Shown here: positions 1-11,759 of the stretch, piece by piece | Layout: each line of letters opens with the position of its first letter | How positions within the stretch are numbered: position 1 is the stretch's first letter | Source: Argopecten irradians | Taxonomy: Eukaryota; Mollusca; Bivalvia; Pectinida; Pectinidae | DNA length: 64,000 nucleotides | Assembly (NCBI RefSeq): GCF_041381155.1 | Contig: NC_091146.1 | Coordinates: 34,509,328 to 34,573,327, forward strand | Direction: 5' to 3' | Translations under genes and position numbers: made by a program | Notes under the pieces: generated by a model | What the model saw: the letters and a program-made list of their open reading frames with translations, nothing else | Told to the model about the DNA's origin: nothing | Databases searched by the model: none

Positions 1-235
1 AGAAACACCCCTAAAGTTGTGATTCCGTTGTCACTTTCTCTATGTATGGAATGATTAAATTGAATGTTTTTTTTTGTTTTGTTTTTGTTTTATATAATTA
101 GGAAATATTACTCTGATATCATACCTTATGTAAAAATTTTACCTCAACCAATATCTGAAAAAATTTCATTAAAAGAATTATAAACCTTTTTAATTTGAAT
201 CAGCATTGAAACTTCATGATTTTCTCCCCTTACAG

Positions 236-3200
236 GATCTTCCTGTCCCTAAGATCCAGGGTTTCAAACATCGACGCCGACAGTGAAGTATGAACGTAAA
301 AAGAAAGTGATGCCTGTCCACGCTAATGAGAGTAAAGCTTTGGAGAACTGGCAGTAGAAAATGCGTGAAAGGAAAAAACAGCAAGGATATATCTCAAGTA
401 ATTACTGTTACTATTACGAGCCTTTTTTGTTTTTCATAGTTGTCTGCCCTTGTTTAATGGTTTAATTACTGTAAACCAACTATCTTTCTCGTGCGATTTC
501 CATTTTTAATTTTGTGGTCCAAGTGAATTCGTGAATATTTATCTCTGCTAATTGATATAAAAATCACTTGTATCATATTCTTTAAATGTTTAAATCTGCT
601 AACGATTATCTTTACAAACTAATTATTGAATTAGAAATCACGAAATTTAGTAAACGCGAAGGAAAGTTGGTTTACAACATCAGTTATGGACCTTTGATTG
701 TTGAGGTCAATATGTTGTTATACTGCCCTGGAAGAATTAAATAATGACAGATGACGTCATAGCTGCGGTAAATGCATAAACATGGCATTATTAGAACTGG
801 GTTGTTTATGGAGTCATTATTTTAAATTTTACCAGCGGGTTATAATGACACCATATAGACTGAATGAGAGGTCTGTAGCTGGTTTTAAAAATATCATTAG
901 CATTATTTTTAATAAAAGAACGATGGTCTAAAGACACCACCCTGATGGACTCCCTGTTTGGGCAAATTGTGAACAACCACAATATGGACTTGTTCCTTTA
1001 AATGGAAACGTTGAATACTGTAAATCACATGATCATGTATTAGCCAATGAGAACAATGGAAAATCAGCGCATATCTTATTGATCAGTACTTCTTTGGCTT
1101 TCTTGTGAAAATAGCATTCCTTTTATTCCCCATCTTGAAATCAGGTTTATAGTTGTACAGTAGATCCCTGGTAACCTTGACGTAGATTGTCTGGAAAACT
1201 CACAATCTGAACATACAGGGAACAGATTTCCGGAAAGTCAAATACTGACTCTGTAGCTCTATTTTTGGGGATAGAATGTTGCTTTAATGATTCAATTTTG
1301 CTTGTTACGAGCATTTTCATTGGCTTGAAAATTTACTTTATCAGCCCATAAAGGAAAAAATGGCTTTGCGGTTTATTTAGAGTACACTCAGTTTTTTATG
1401 TTATATCTCCAGTACAGAAAAATCAATTCAAGGCCATCTGAGGAAAAATCCGGAGGATCTAGCTATGAACGCCGCTGATAACTAATGTAAGATCCAGGAG
1501 GAACACTACATCATCGACAGGACAATTCCTGCCATCAACTACAGAAAAGGATGTTAGTAAACTGTAAATGTGGTCATTTTCACGAGGGGGAAATTTACGC
1601 TAATCACGCTAAAGCCGCTTGATCGCGAAAATTCCCCCCTCGCGTAATGTTTTGTACATGTATGAATTTAATGTCTAATAGTGTATATATCGCACCGCGA
1701 AAGCTGCATGGATACAAAATCGAAAAATTAAGCACTCACGAAAATATCCACATTTACTATATATATTTTTATGTTCAACACAACTCATGAGGGAGAGGAA
1801 TTGGGGGTGGCTTATTAGGGCACAAAATAACACAATATAAATTTTCTACGAGGGAGAGGAGTTGGGGGCTTATTAGGGCACAAAATAACACAATATAAAT
1901 TTTCTACGAGGGAGAGGAGTTGGGGGCTTATTAGGGCACAAAATAACACAATATAAATTTTCTACGAGGGAGAGGAGTTGGGGGCTTATTGGGGCACAAA
2001 ATAACACAATATAAATTTTCTACAAGGGAGAGGAGTTGGAGGCTTATTAGGGCACAAAATAACACAATATAAATTTTCTACGAGGGAGAGGAGTTGGGGG
2101 CTTATTAGGGCACAAAACAACACAATATGAATTTTCTACGAGCGAGAGGAGTTGGGGCTTTTATAAGGGCACAAAATAACACAATATAATTTTCTATGAA
2201 GAGGAGTGGGGGCTTATAGGGCACAAAATAACACAATATAAATTTTCTAGAGGGAGAGGAGTTGGGGCTTATTTATAAGGGCACAAAATAACACAATATA
2301 AATTTTTTCTATGAGGGAGAGGAGTTGGGGGTGGCTTATTAGGGCACAAAATAACACAATATAAATTTTCTATGAGGGAGAGGAGTTGGGGGTGGCTTAT
2401 TAGGGCACAAAATAACACAATATAAATTTTCTACGAGGGAGAGGAGTTGGGGGGCTTATTAGGGCACAAAATAACACAATATAAATTTTCTACAAGGGAG
2501 AGGAGTTGGGGGCTTATTAGGGCACAAAATAACACAATATAAATTTTCTACAAGGGAGAGGAGTTGGGGGCTTATTAGGGCAACAAAATAACACAATATA
2601 AATTTCTCAAGGAAGGAGTTTTATTAGGCACAAAATAACACAATATAATTTTCTAAGGAGAGGAGTTGGGGGCTTATTAGGGCACAAAATAACACAATAT
2701 AAATTTTCTACAGGGAGAGGAGTTGGGGGCTTATTAGGGCACAAAATAACACAATATAAATTTTCTACAAGGGAGAGGAGTTGGGGGCTTATTAAGGGCA
2801 CAAAATAACACAATATAAATTTTCTACAAGGGAGAGGAGTTGGGGTGGCTTATTAGGGCACAAAATAACACAATATAAATTTTCTACAAGGGAGAGGAGT
2901 TGGGGGTGGCTTATTATGGCACAAAATAACACAATATAAATTTTCTATGAGGGAGAGGAGTTGGGGGCTTATTATGGCACAAAATAACACAATTTAAATT
3001 TTCTCTGAGGGAGAGGAGTTGGAGAGGAGTGGGGGGCTTATTCAAGGAAACAAAATAGAAGTTTTGGAAGAAAAAAAATTCTTTTTGTACTAGGACAGAT
3101 ATTTATCTGCCAAAGTAAACATGGATTCTTTGATGCTTTTCAGTGAAATATAATCAATAATCAAATTTTGTTCACATTCTATCACATGAATTTTTGATAA

Positions 3201-6200
3201 TTTGGGATACATTACCGGTTGTATAATCATCATACAGTCATTTAAACCATGTGATAGGGGTGTTTATATAACGTTTTTAAAAATCCTTTTCCAGAAGAGG
3301 GGAAGGGCTCTTATAGGAGAGGGGTGCTAATTATGGTGTACATGAATACAGTATTCATTTAATTTCTGTTTCTTTTTTTAAGAAATAAGTTGATCATAAA
3401 CAGCGATGTATATACATTTCTTTCACGGCTTCTGAGTTTTTGTTTTCTCCCTCACCATGGGAACACCACAATCTATCCACCCCATTGCCAGGTACTGATA
3501 GTAAGCTGTTGGTTTTTCTCTGGTTACTCTGGCTTTCCTCCACCATGTAAGCCTTGCACATCCTAAATGACCCTAGCTGTTAATAAAATGTTCAACTTAA
3601 ATCAAACCCTTGCTGTGAAACATTGTATCCAATCACTTTCCATCTCCTTATATGGAACCTGGACATTAAAGATGCTCCACCGCCGACAGAGCATAAACAT
3701 TACCCATCATTTGAACAATATCTGATGTATATGCGTCTAATTGACTCAAAAATACAATAAAATAACATATTCTTCTGTTGGTAATGCACAATCAGTACTT
3801 CGTTCCATATAGGGCATACTGCCATGACTTTTTTTCGGGATGCAATTAATCAATATATTATCTGAAAAGCTTTAAGTTATTTTGTAACTGAAGAAAAATA
3901 CAAATTTGTCTCTTTTGATAAAGAAAAAATACCATTCGTCAGAGGTGAAGCATCTTTAAAAGACGTTTCATGTTTTATCTTATATAATGACACTTGTATT
4001 GCATATTATAGATCGGGTGGGCAGCGAGTTTTGGAAACAGCAGGCGAGATTCGGAGACGACGTATCCGGCATCCAGTAAGTGTCAATTAAAATGTCAAGT
4101 GAGATAATTCATATCTGGAGCTAAAATAAAAGTGGTGTATCATTTATCATTATATTGAAGATAAAGTCTATGTCTGATAATATAAAAAGTATTTTTTATC
4201 GCATAAAGGGAGACAATTCATATCTGGACTTAAAATGTGATTACATGTATAAGACAAGAAAATTCTGAGATTAGAAATACCACACAGACAAGGGGAGATA
4301 ATTCATGCATTCAATTTTCAATCATATAAGGGAGATAAATCAAATCTGGAGCTAAAAATGATTAGAAATACAGCAGTGTTAAATGCCACACAGATAAAGG
4401 AGATAATTCATACATGCAGCTATGTCGTTCGTACAGCTCATTAAAAGTGTACTAAAATGATTAGTGTAAATTTGAGCTTGTGAATCAGGATAATTTGAGG
4501 TAAAGTTTTTCTTTACTTTGGTATGATTTTTTTCATGATCAAGAACAATGCCATTGTTTTATGGAACATCAGAACTTTGACCCTTGACCTTTCCCTATGT
4601 TAGGCGATGTTACCTTGATAATCCTAACCTTTGACCTTTGATCTTTCCAGTATGACCTTGACCCAGTCAGAGCGAGGCTATCCACGCCCTATAGAGCACG
4701 TTGGCATTCCCCAGGGGGTGAGGAATGAGAAAGGCTGGAACTGGTCGCCGACACATACCACCCCTGTCCATTACCTGTGGCATAAGGCCCAGTACCTGTC
4801 CGAGAGGAAGAGCGAGCTACAGCCAATCATAGACGAACTGGACCCTCATCAACCAGTCAGTGTCTCATTCATGTTTTTACCTCTAATTTTAGCGAGAAAA
4901 ATCATCTAGGCCATGCCTGTTGTTCGATCATTTTTAGCTCACCGTTTTGACTTTGACCCCGGGGGCAGGAGGGGCAGGGCCCAATAGGAGAAATAGAGGT
5001 AAATCTTTTAAATTAATACTAGTCATATAGTTCTACTTGGATTGTAACCAAATTTGGCCCACAAACATTCTTAGGGGAAGGCATTACAAACAGGGCCTCT
5101 TGTTCATGATTTCTTCTACTATGTTCTCAGAAAACATTGAACCACTTTTATATATAGACCATACTTTTACAAAGTCAAGGTTAAATGTAGTGTTTCCAAT
5201 TTGCCAACATTATATAGCGAAGATTACCCTTTCACATGTTTACAAGTAGTTAATTACGTACTATTGTTTACTATGAGCTCATGTCCAATTATTATATAAA
5301 TGGGTTTAATACTACAACCCACAAGGCCGGAATAAATCCAGTTCACATTATCACAGCTCATTAACCAAATATCAATGGGCTTTTCACTGGTAAACAAATT
5401 TTCATGTGCAGGTTAATGATTGGTGATATTGACTTATTGTTTCTATATTTAGAATCAAAGAGACAAGGCAACCATACACCCAGAACGCCAAGACACGGAC
5501 ATCGAATTTACAGATCTTTTTCGATAAATATCCTGAGGAGGACGAGGAGAACTTGTAAGCACTACATGATTAGTAATGTAACCTAGAGGGTGTGACATGT
5601 AATAATAGAATCATTCCCTACCTAGAGGGTGTGACATGATAATAGAATCATTCCCTACCTAGAGGGTGTGACATGATAATAGAATCATTCCCTACCTAGA
5701 GGGTGTGACATGATAATAGAATCATTCCCTACCTAGAGGGTGTGACATGATAATAGAATCATTCCCTACCTAGAGGGTGTGACGTGATAATAGAATCATT
5801 CCCTACCTAGAGGGTGTGACATGATAATATAATCATTCCTACCTAGAGGGTGTGACATGATAATAGAATCATTCCCTACCTAGAGGGTGTGACATGATAA
5901 TAGAATCATTCCCTAATGAGATCATTCCTACTAGAGGGTGTGACGTGATAATAGAATCATTCCCTACCTAGAGGGTGTGACATGATAATAGAATCATTCC
6001 CTACCTAGAGGTGTGACATGATAATAGAATCATTCCCTACCTAGAGGGTGTGACATGATAATAGAATCATTCCCTACCTAGAGGGTGTGACATGATAATA
6101 GAATCATTCCCTCCTACCTAGAGGGTGTGACGTGATAATAGAATCATTCCCTACCTAGAGGGTGTGACGTGATAATAGAATCATTCCCTACCTAGAGGGT

Positions 6201-9200
6201 GTGACGTGATAATAGAATCATTCCCTACCTAGAGGGTGTGACGTGATAATAGAATCATTCCCTACCTAGAGGGTGTGACGTGATAATAGAATCATTCCCT
6301 ACCTAGAGGGTGTGACGTGATAATATAAAATCATTCCCTACCTAGAGGAATCCCCCGAGAGTTTTTTAGGTCACCTGAGACGAAGTTCGTATCAACCAAG
6401 TTTGACTGTATATGATTTTACGAATGGTTTCTAGATAACAGTTAGAACAGCAGTGTTAAGCTTTGAATTCTGACTAAATTTATGATATATTTGAGTTATC
6501 TGTCCTTATAGGTAGGTATGGATTGTTTTGTCATGATTTTATAACGTGATGAGTATGAGTATAACGCCATATTTTTATTAGAAAATGACGTAATTTTTTG
6601 CTCACAAAGTAACGACATTACAATTTGTAATAACCTACAATGGAGATAACTCTCAAATATTCATAAACAGAATACCAGAAATAGATATTTTACTACCAGG
6701 CAATTACAAACACTTTTTTTTGATGTTCAAAATTGTCACAGGAAAAAATAGTCTTCTAAGTATCTTAAACATTGCATCACTCCTAAAAACTTTTACCAAA
6801 CAGTTGTTTTAGATTTGGCATGTAGCCATGAAATTATTCACCCCTAAACACACATTTAGACTCTTCTAAATCAAAGACAAGTCCAGTCTATTACGAAATT
6901 TCAGGGGTGAAAGTGTCCGGTTGTATGTTATCTTTCTTTGCTAAAATCTTCCCAGTGTCCAATATATTACGTTTTTACTAAAAAAACACCATCAGTTGTT
7001 TGTGAGTATAAGACCCAAATCAAGAAAACTTTTTTTTTCCCTTGACAGGTGTAATTCTGCCAGGTGAGACGATGAAGTTCCCGTTTGTATTTAAATCTCC
7101 TAGTGCTGGGGTGTTCCATGAACAGTGGAGATTTGAGACGCGTCCGACCCTCTGTGGAGGGGCCGCTCTCATTGTTACCCTCCGCGGCATAGCTCTTCAG
7201 GAAGATAAATACCTCAAAGAACGTGAGGAACTTGAGGTATGATTTCGAAACCTAAGTAAAGGTCATTATCGATGTTAACAATGAAGATTCATTTCACTGT
7301 TTTGCTGTCAGGCACGGTGATAGTCAACAAACGTGCAGTAATTACGACGATGGCGGGAAACATAAGACGTATTCAACCCAATAAAGGCTTCCGTCCCTAT
7401 ATGCACCCCTCTCCTTATTGAGGATCACTTACAATGACTTAAATACAAACTGAAAGTAGGAAAACCGTGAAGATTTCTCTTGTTTTGATTACTAAGGCCA
7501 AACAAAAACATATCTCTGTTTAGGGTTACCCGACCGTCCCTAATTTTTTACCCCCGACCCTGTTTTTTTTCCCACTTTTCTACGAAAAAAAATTTAAAGT
7601 AGCAATTTTGATGTCAGACTCTGGTTTCGACCATTATTTCAGAGTGATAGATGCCGACCATATTTATTTTTTTTTGGCCTTATATGTAATTTGATTAATG
7701 GTCTACTCAGTGTAATAATTGTGTGAAGTGTCAGCCCAAATTTGGTCCTGATAGGTACTCCATATATCTATTTTCAATTTTTAACCGCCCTGGGTACTTA
7801 TTGGGTCGAAATACGGTAATGAAAATATTTTTCCGGATCGACAAAATATTTCAAGAACAAGGCCTGTGAATCTGATACAAGTTTGAGTTGACAACAATGT
7901 GAAAGCCTGATAATGAAATTTAAACTCTTTGACTATAATCAAATTTTTTTGAATTTTTTTTTTTAACTTTTTCAGTTAAAATCAAAGAAAATTTGGCTAG
8001 CATCAATAACTAGCATTATGATATTCATTTAACAAGTCAAATTATAAGGTAAAAACTTAAAAAAAATTATATGTTGATATTTTAGCGAGACTTGCAGCAG
8101 AAACAAGCAGAGCAGATGGTTAGGCAGGTGATGTTTGATATCATCAGTGGTATAAAAACTCCCGACCGCCCAAGTTCTCCCGTCGACAACTACATCACTG
8201 AAGAGGAGATATTCGCCCGTAACAACCCGAAGGTAAGTTCTCTGTTGCTTGATGTAAAATGAAATATTTGCCTGTAGTTACTCTACAACTTAAGCCTGGT
8301 CCAGGGTTTGATAATTAATATTTTATCTTACAGCTACATTACAATTTAGCCTAGTCCAGGGTTTGATAATTAATGTTTTATCTTACAGCTACATTACAAT
8401 TTAGCCTAGTCCAGGGTTTGATAATTAATATTTTATCTTACAGCTACATTACAATTTAGCCTAGTCCAGGGTTTGATAATTAATATTTTATCTTACAGCT
8501 ACATTACAATTTAGCCTAGTCCAGGGTTTGATAATTAATATTTTATCTTACAGCTACATTACAATTTAGCCTAGTCCAGGGTTTGATAATTAATATTTTA
8601 TCTTTACAGCTACATTACAATTTAGCCTAGTCCATGGGTTTGATAATTAATAATTTTAATCTTACAACTACATTACAATTTAGCCTAGTCCAGGTTTGAT
8701 AATTAATATTTTATCTTACAGCTACATTACAATTGAGCCTAGTCCAGGGTTTGATAATTAATGTTTTTTTCTTACAGCTACACTACAATTTCACCCTGGT
8801 CCAGCAGCTGAAACAAATACATCTGATGATGGTCCCGGAGGAGGAGAGAGAAAGCCGAATCTGGGACTTGTCTATTGAGGATCTAAAAGAGCTGACAGTT
8901 TAATTCACCCTGAAGTTTCATAATGGACTGGTCTAGTCTTTGATTTAGAAGAGTCTAAATGTGTTTTCAGGGGTAAATGAATAAATTGTAACAGCAAAGT
9001 CAGATTGATCATAAAACCAGAACTTGTCTAAACTGAATTATTTTTATATGGACCAGCATATTTGACTGGTATAGACAGGTTTTTGGATTGTGCAGGTTTT
9101 ATTTACTACGAAGGAAAATGCCATACACTTATGTCTGAGTACACAGAGATCTGAATTAGATAACGGCTAGTTTTGCTAAGTTATACCGACTTTGTTTGTT

Positions 9201-11759
9201 TCACATTTTCATATGACTGTCTCATAGTCAAATGTTGTGCTACTATGAATATCATGGACATGAAGTTGTAAAAGGGAGATAACTTTCAGATAGAATGTTT
9301 AAATCAAAGTTAATCATATAAGTGATATAACAAAATTTGTTTGTTCAAAAAATTTCATAAGATATATGATATTCAAAACAAGGGAAGGGGGAGTTGTATA
9401 AGATAATGATAGCTTAATTGTTAATTCGAATCTGGACAAAGGGAGATAATTTGCTAGTTAATACCTAGTTTGATAGATACGGGGGGTAATTGTTAGTTGA
9501 CATATTAATGAATATTTAGGGCAGCTAACAAGTAAAGGGAGGTAATTTAGTAATAAAATTGGTTAAGGGGAGATAATCAATTAGTTCTATTATTTTAGGA
9601 CTTGCTGGACATGGACGAAGATGACGAGAGAAAAGAAAACTTTCTTCACCAGCTCAACAAAAATGTTTCCAAGATGGCCTACACCCCTCATGTCCCTGTC
9701 AAGAAAAACCTCTACAAAGTTGGGTAGGTCACAAGAGAAAATGTTATCACTCAAACATTTAGTAAAAATGACATGGCAAAAATATCAGAATTTATTGAAT
9801 TGTCTAAATGAGTTTCCAAGGCTTGTGCCTATGCATAGTGCGCACTCCAATTTTTCACTTGTCAATATCTGAAAAAAAGTGTGTGTTATATGAGCAAAAT
9901 ATGGTAATATATCATCATTAAAGAGAAAGAAAGAAAAAGGCAAAACGAGACTTCCTAAATAGTATTCACCTTAGTATTGTTGTCAAAAAGTGTTCAAATC
10001 TTTGAAAAAAAAAAAAAAAAATCTCTGGAAAAGTTTTAGTAATCCATAATAGAAATTATAGTAAAACCTCTTACCTAAATATGATTGGACCGATGTTGAA
10101 ACTTTTAAGTTAAATACAGACACAAGCATAAATAAAGGCCCACTACCTGTCCGAAATGTTTTTTTGATACGGCTTTTTTAGGTCATCTGACCCGAAGGGT
10201 CAGGATGACCTATTGTCATCATGCACCGTCCGTCGTCGTGCGCCGTGCGCTGTCCGCCGTGCGCTGTGCATAAACTTTTCATTCAAACGACTTCTTCTCA
10301 ATAACCGAAAGGCCCAGGGTACTGATATTTGGCCTGTAGCATGCTGGGATGAAGGGCTATCAAGTTTGTTCAAATGAATGACCTTGACTTTCATTCAAGG
10401 TCACAGGGGTCAAATAGGCTAAAATCTTTAAAACAACTTCTTCTCAAGACCCAGAAGGCCCAGGGTACTGATATTTGGGCCTGTAGCATGCTGGGATGAA
10501 TGGCTACCAAGTTTGTTCAAATGAATGACATTGACCTTCATTTAAGGTCACAGGGGTCAAATAGGCTAAAATCTTTAAACAACTTCTTCTCATGACCCAT
10601 AAGGCCCCAGGGTACTGATATTGGCACCTGTAGCATGCTGGTATGTAATGACTACCAATTTTTGTTCAAATGAATAACATTGACCTTCATTTAAGGTCAC
10701 AGGGGTCAAATAGACTAAAATCCTTTAAACAACTTCTTGTAAATAACTAAGAGGCCTAGATACCTGATATTGGCCCGTGACATGCTTGGATGAATGGCTA
10801 TGAGTTTTGTTCAAATTAAAGACCTTGACCTTCATTCAAGGTCACTGTGGTCAAAAAGGCTAAAATCTTTAAACGACTTCTTCTCAAGAACCAAAAGGCC
10901 CAGGATACTCATATTGGGCCTGCAGCATGCTGGGATGAATGGCTATCAAGTTAGTTCAAATGAATGACCTTGACCTGATTTCAAGGTCACAAGGGTCAAA
11001 AAGGTGAAAGTCTTTAAACGACTTCTGATGAATAACTAAGAGGCCTAGAGACCTGATATTGGGCATGTGACATTCTGGGATCAAGGGCTACCAAGTTTGT
11101 TCAAATGATTAACCCTGATCTTCAATCAAGGTCTCAGGGGTCAAATAAGCTAAAATCTTTAAACGACTCTGTTGTATTGTGCTAATAGTTAGATGACCGT
11201 TAAGGCCCATGGGCCTCTTGTTTCATATGGGATTGATATTATATGTTTGATGATAGGTTTCAATTGCAAGAAGATTAGCTTATGTGAAAATACTTATAGT
11301 ATGCTTATATAGTATGAGCTTAGCTCAGCTATATACCTGCTATTGTTTGTGTCTTTAAAACAGGTTATAGCATATAGCCCACATTTTTTTTTCTATTTTT
11401 GTAATAATTTCCATAGATAACCCACATTAGACATATTTTTATGTAACAAATTGTATAGCTCGCGAGCAATACGCAGGAAATTTCGGTAACACATTTATAT
11501 AAATATAGCGATAGTAATCAAGACTTCATACACATGATGAAAGCATTAGTAATATATTAGGGTCATAATTTCTAACTCCACGGTAAAGAATTTTTCATTA
11601 ATTTTCTGTATGACCTGTTAATGATTGGTTTCAGGCCTCGGAATATATAATTAATACACACATTGACAAATAATTAACTTTTAACTGTGCTTTTTGTAGG
11701 TCTATCGCAAGCAAAGCGACTGCGGCCTGTACAGGATTTCTCCCAACTGTCAAATTCAG
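236..11759 (+). CDS. MYCBPAP: MYCBPAP-like gene (MYCBP-associated protein), 3' part, with frame disruptions
   Basis: Exons placed by AG/GT sites and phase: 236-397, 1418-1552, 4012-4075, 4651-4855, 5453-5554, 7049-7236, 8086-8232, 8778-8897, 9599-9723, 11700-11759. Conserved MYCBPAP blocks are visible: KNPEDLAMNAADN (exon 2), YRVGSEFW across the exon 2/3 junction, TLTQSERGYPRP and ELDPHQP (exon 4), GVILPGETMKFPFVFKS and ETRPTLCGGA (7049 exon), then SPVDNYITEEEIF and LHYNFTLVQQL. The family binds MYCBP and is linked to sperm and cilia biology; that role is family knowledge. Oddities: exon 1 changes frame near 270-283 and has TAG at 355-357; exon 2 has TAA at 1483-1485; exon 5 reads correctly only if a T run (5515-5521) is one base shorter. 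Phase also does not join 5554 to 7049, so at least one central exon is missing or unrecognised. Later exons are clean. It may be a decaying gene or an error-containing haplotype. The 5' exons lie outside the window, and the final exon is not identified. Confidence 0.85.
398..1417 (+). other. MYCBPAP intron with a small inverted-repeat element and a degenerate transposon end
   Basis: No coding signal. At 471-675 an inverted pair (GTAAACCAACTATC on the left, its complement ending at 675) marks a 205-bp MITE-like element. Around 1155-1225 is a degraded match to one end of the pogo-like element described at 48067-49214 (cagtagatccctgg, then tctggaaaactcacaatc and cagggaacagatttcc). Confidence 0.5.
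1563..1758. mobile_element. MITE-like inverted-repeat element
   Basis: The left end GTAAATGTGGTCATTTTCAC is mirrored by a right end reading ...gaaaatatccacatttac, giving imperfect TIRs of about 23 bp around roughly 150 bp of non-coding DNA. No clear target duplication was found. It lies just downstream of MYCBPAP exon 2. Confidence 0.5.
1780..3050. repeat. Minisatellite, ~58-62 bp unit, ~20 copies
   Basis: The unit contains gggagaggagttgggggc, then ttattagggcacaaaataac and acaatataaattttcta. Copies differ by small indels and by an optional gtgg insertion. It lies in the intron between MYCBPAP exons 2 and 3. Sequence after the array (3296-3355) resembles the right end of the 46846 MITE family, so the array may have grown inside such an element. 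Confidence 0.9.
3051..4011 (+). other. Rest of the MYCBPAP intron, with a SINE fragment
   Basis: The stretch is AT-rich with no exon. At about 3510-3607 there is a plus-strand fragment of the tRNA-derived SINE found whole at 32695-32920, recognised by ggtttttctctggttactct, ggctttcctcc and cctaaatgaccctagctgtt. The other bases show nothing further that can be assigned. Confidence 0.5.
4937..5104 (+). mobile_element. Short copy of the hairpin-ended AGCTCACC...CTTGTT element family
   Basis: It starts with agctcacc and keeps pieces of the internal unit of the 37453-38607 copy (gaccccgggggcaggagg, aaatagaggtaaatc, aaccaaatttggcc). It ends in gggcctcttgtt. It is an internally deleted copy in a MYCBPAP intron. 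Confidence 0.7.
5581..6350. repeat. Minisatellite, 37-bp unit, ~20 copies
   Basis: The unit contains acctagagggtgtgac[a/g]tg followed by ataatagaatcattccct. Copies near 6120-6310 mostly carry the acg variant and earlier ones acat, which suggests local spread of variants. It sits in the MYCBPAP intron where the missing central exon would be expected. Confidence 0.92.
7364..7818. mobile_element. Nested MITEs in a MYCBPAP intron
   Basis: The outer ends are gtattcaacccaataa (left) and ttattgggtcgaaatac (right), matching the TIR family at 46846-47049. Inside, 7494-7682 begins aaggccaaacaaaaaca and ends tttttttggcctta, a second family also seen near 14040, 36520, 38750-38900 and 49567. No coding capacity is seen. 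Confidence 0.6.
8283..8777 (+). repeat. 55-bp tandem array made of the next exon's splice acceptor, ~9 copies
   Basis: Each unit contains atcttacag followed by ctacattacaatttagcct. The functional junction just after the array reads ttcttacag then ctacactacaatttcaccct. The array therefore copies the acceptor and the first exon bases of the MYCBPAP exon at 8778. Read as exon, each upstream copy meets TAG after six codons, so only the last acceptor is productive. Confidence 0.9.
10180..11223 (+). mobile_element. Hairpin-ended element with internal ~150-bp tandem units (AGGTCATC type)
   Basis: The 5' end folds: aggtcatc, then tgaccc-gaa-gggtca, then gatgacct. A CCGTCCGTCGTC-like stretch follows. 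About six diverged units of roughly 150 bp contain gcccagggtactgatat and tcaaggtcacaggggtcaaa. It ends aaggcccatgggcctcttgtt. A minus-strand relative is at about 25236-25636. No transposase ORF is present, so it is non-autonomous. Helentron-like mobilisation is one possibility but not shown. Confidence 0.75.

Noticed and set aside
5581..6350. CRISPR-like regular repeat
   Set aside because: Units are head-to-tail without unique spacers, and the context is eukaryotic. The same holds for the other arrays.
8898..8900. TAA after ELTV as the MYCBPAP stop codon
   Set aside because: A GT at 8898 splices in phase to 9599, which continues with an acidic family-like segment (DLLDMDEDDERKENF), so the TAA is read as intron. 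The donor is weak, so an alternative end stays possible.
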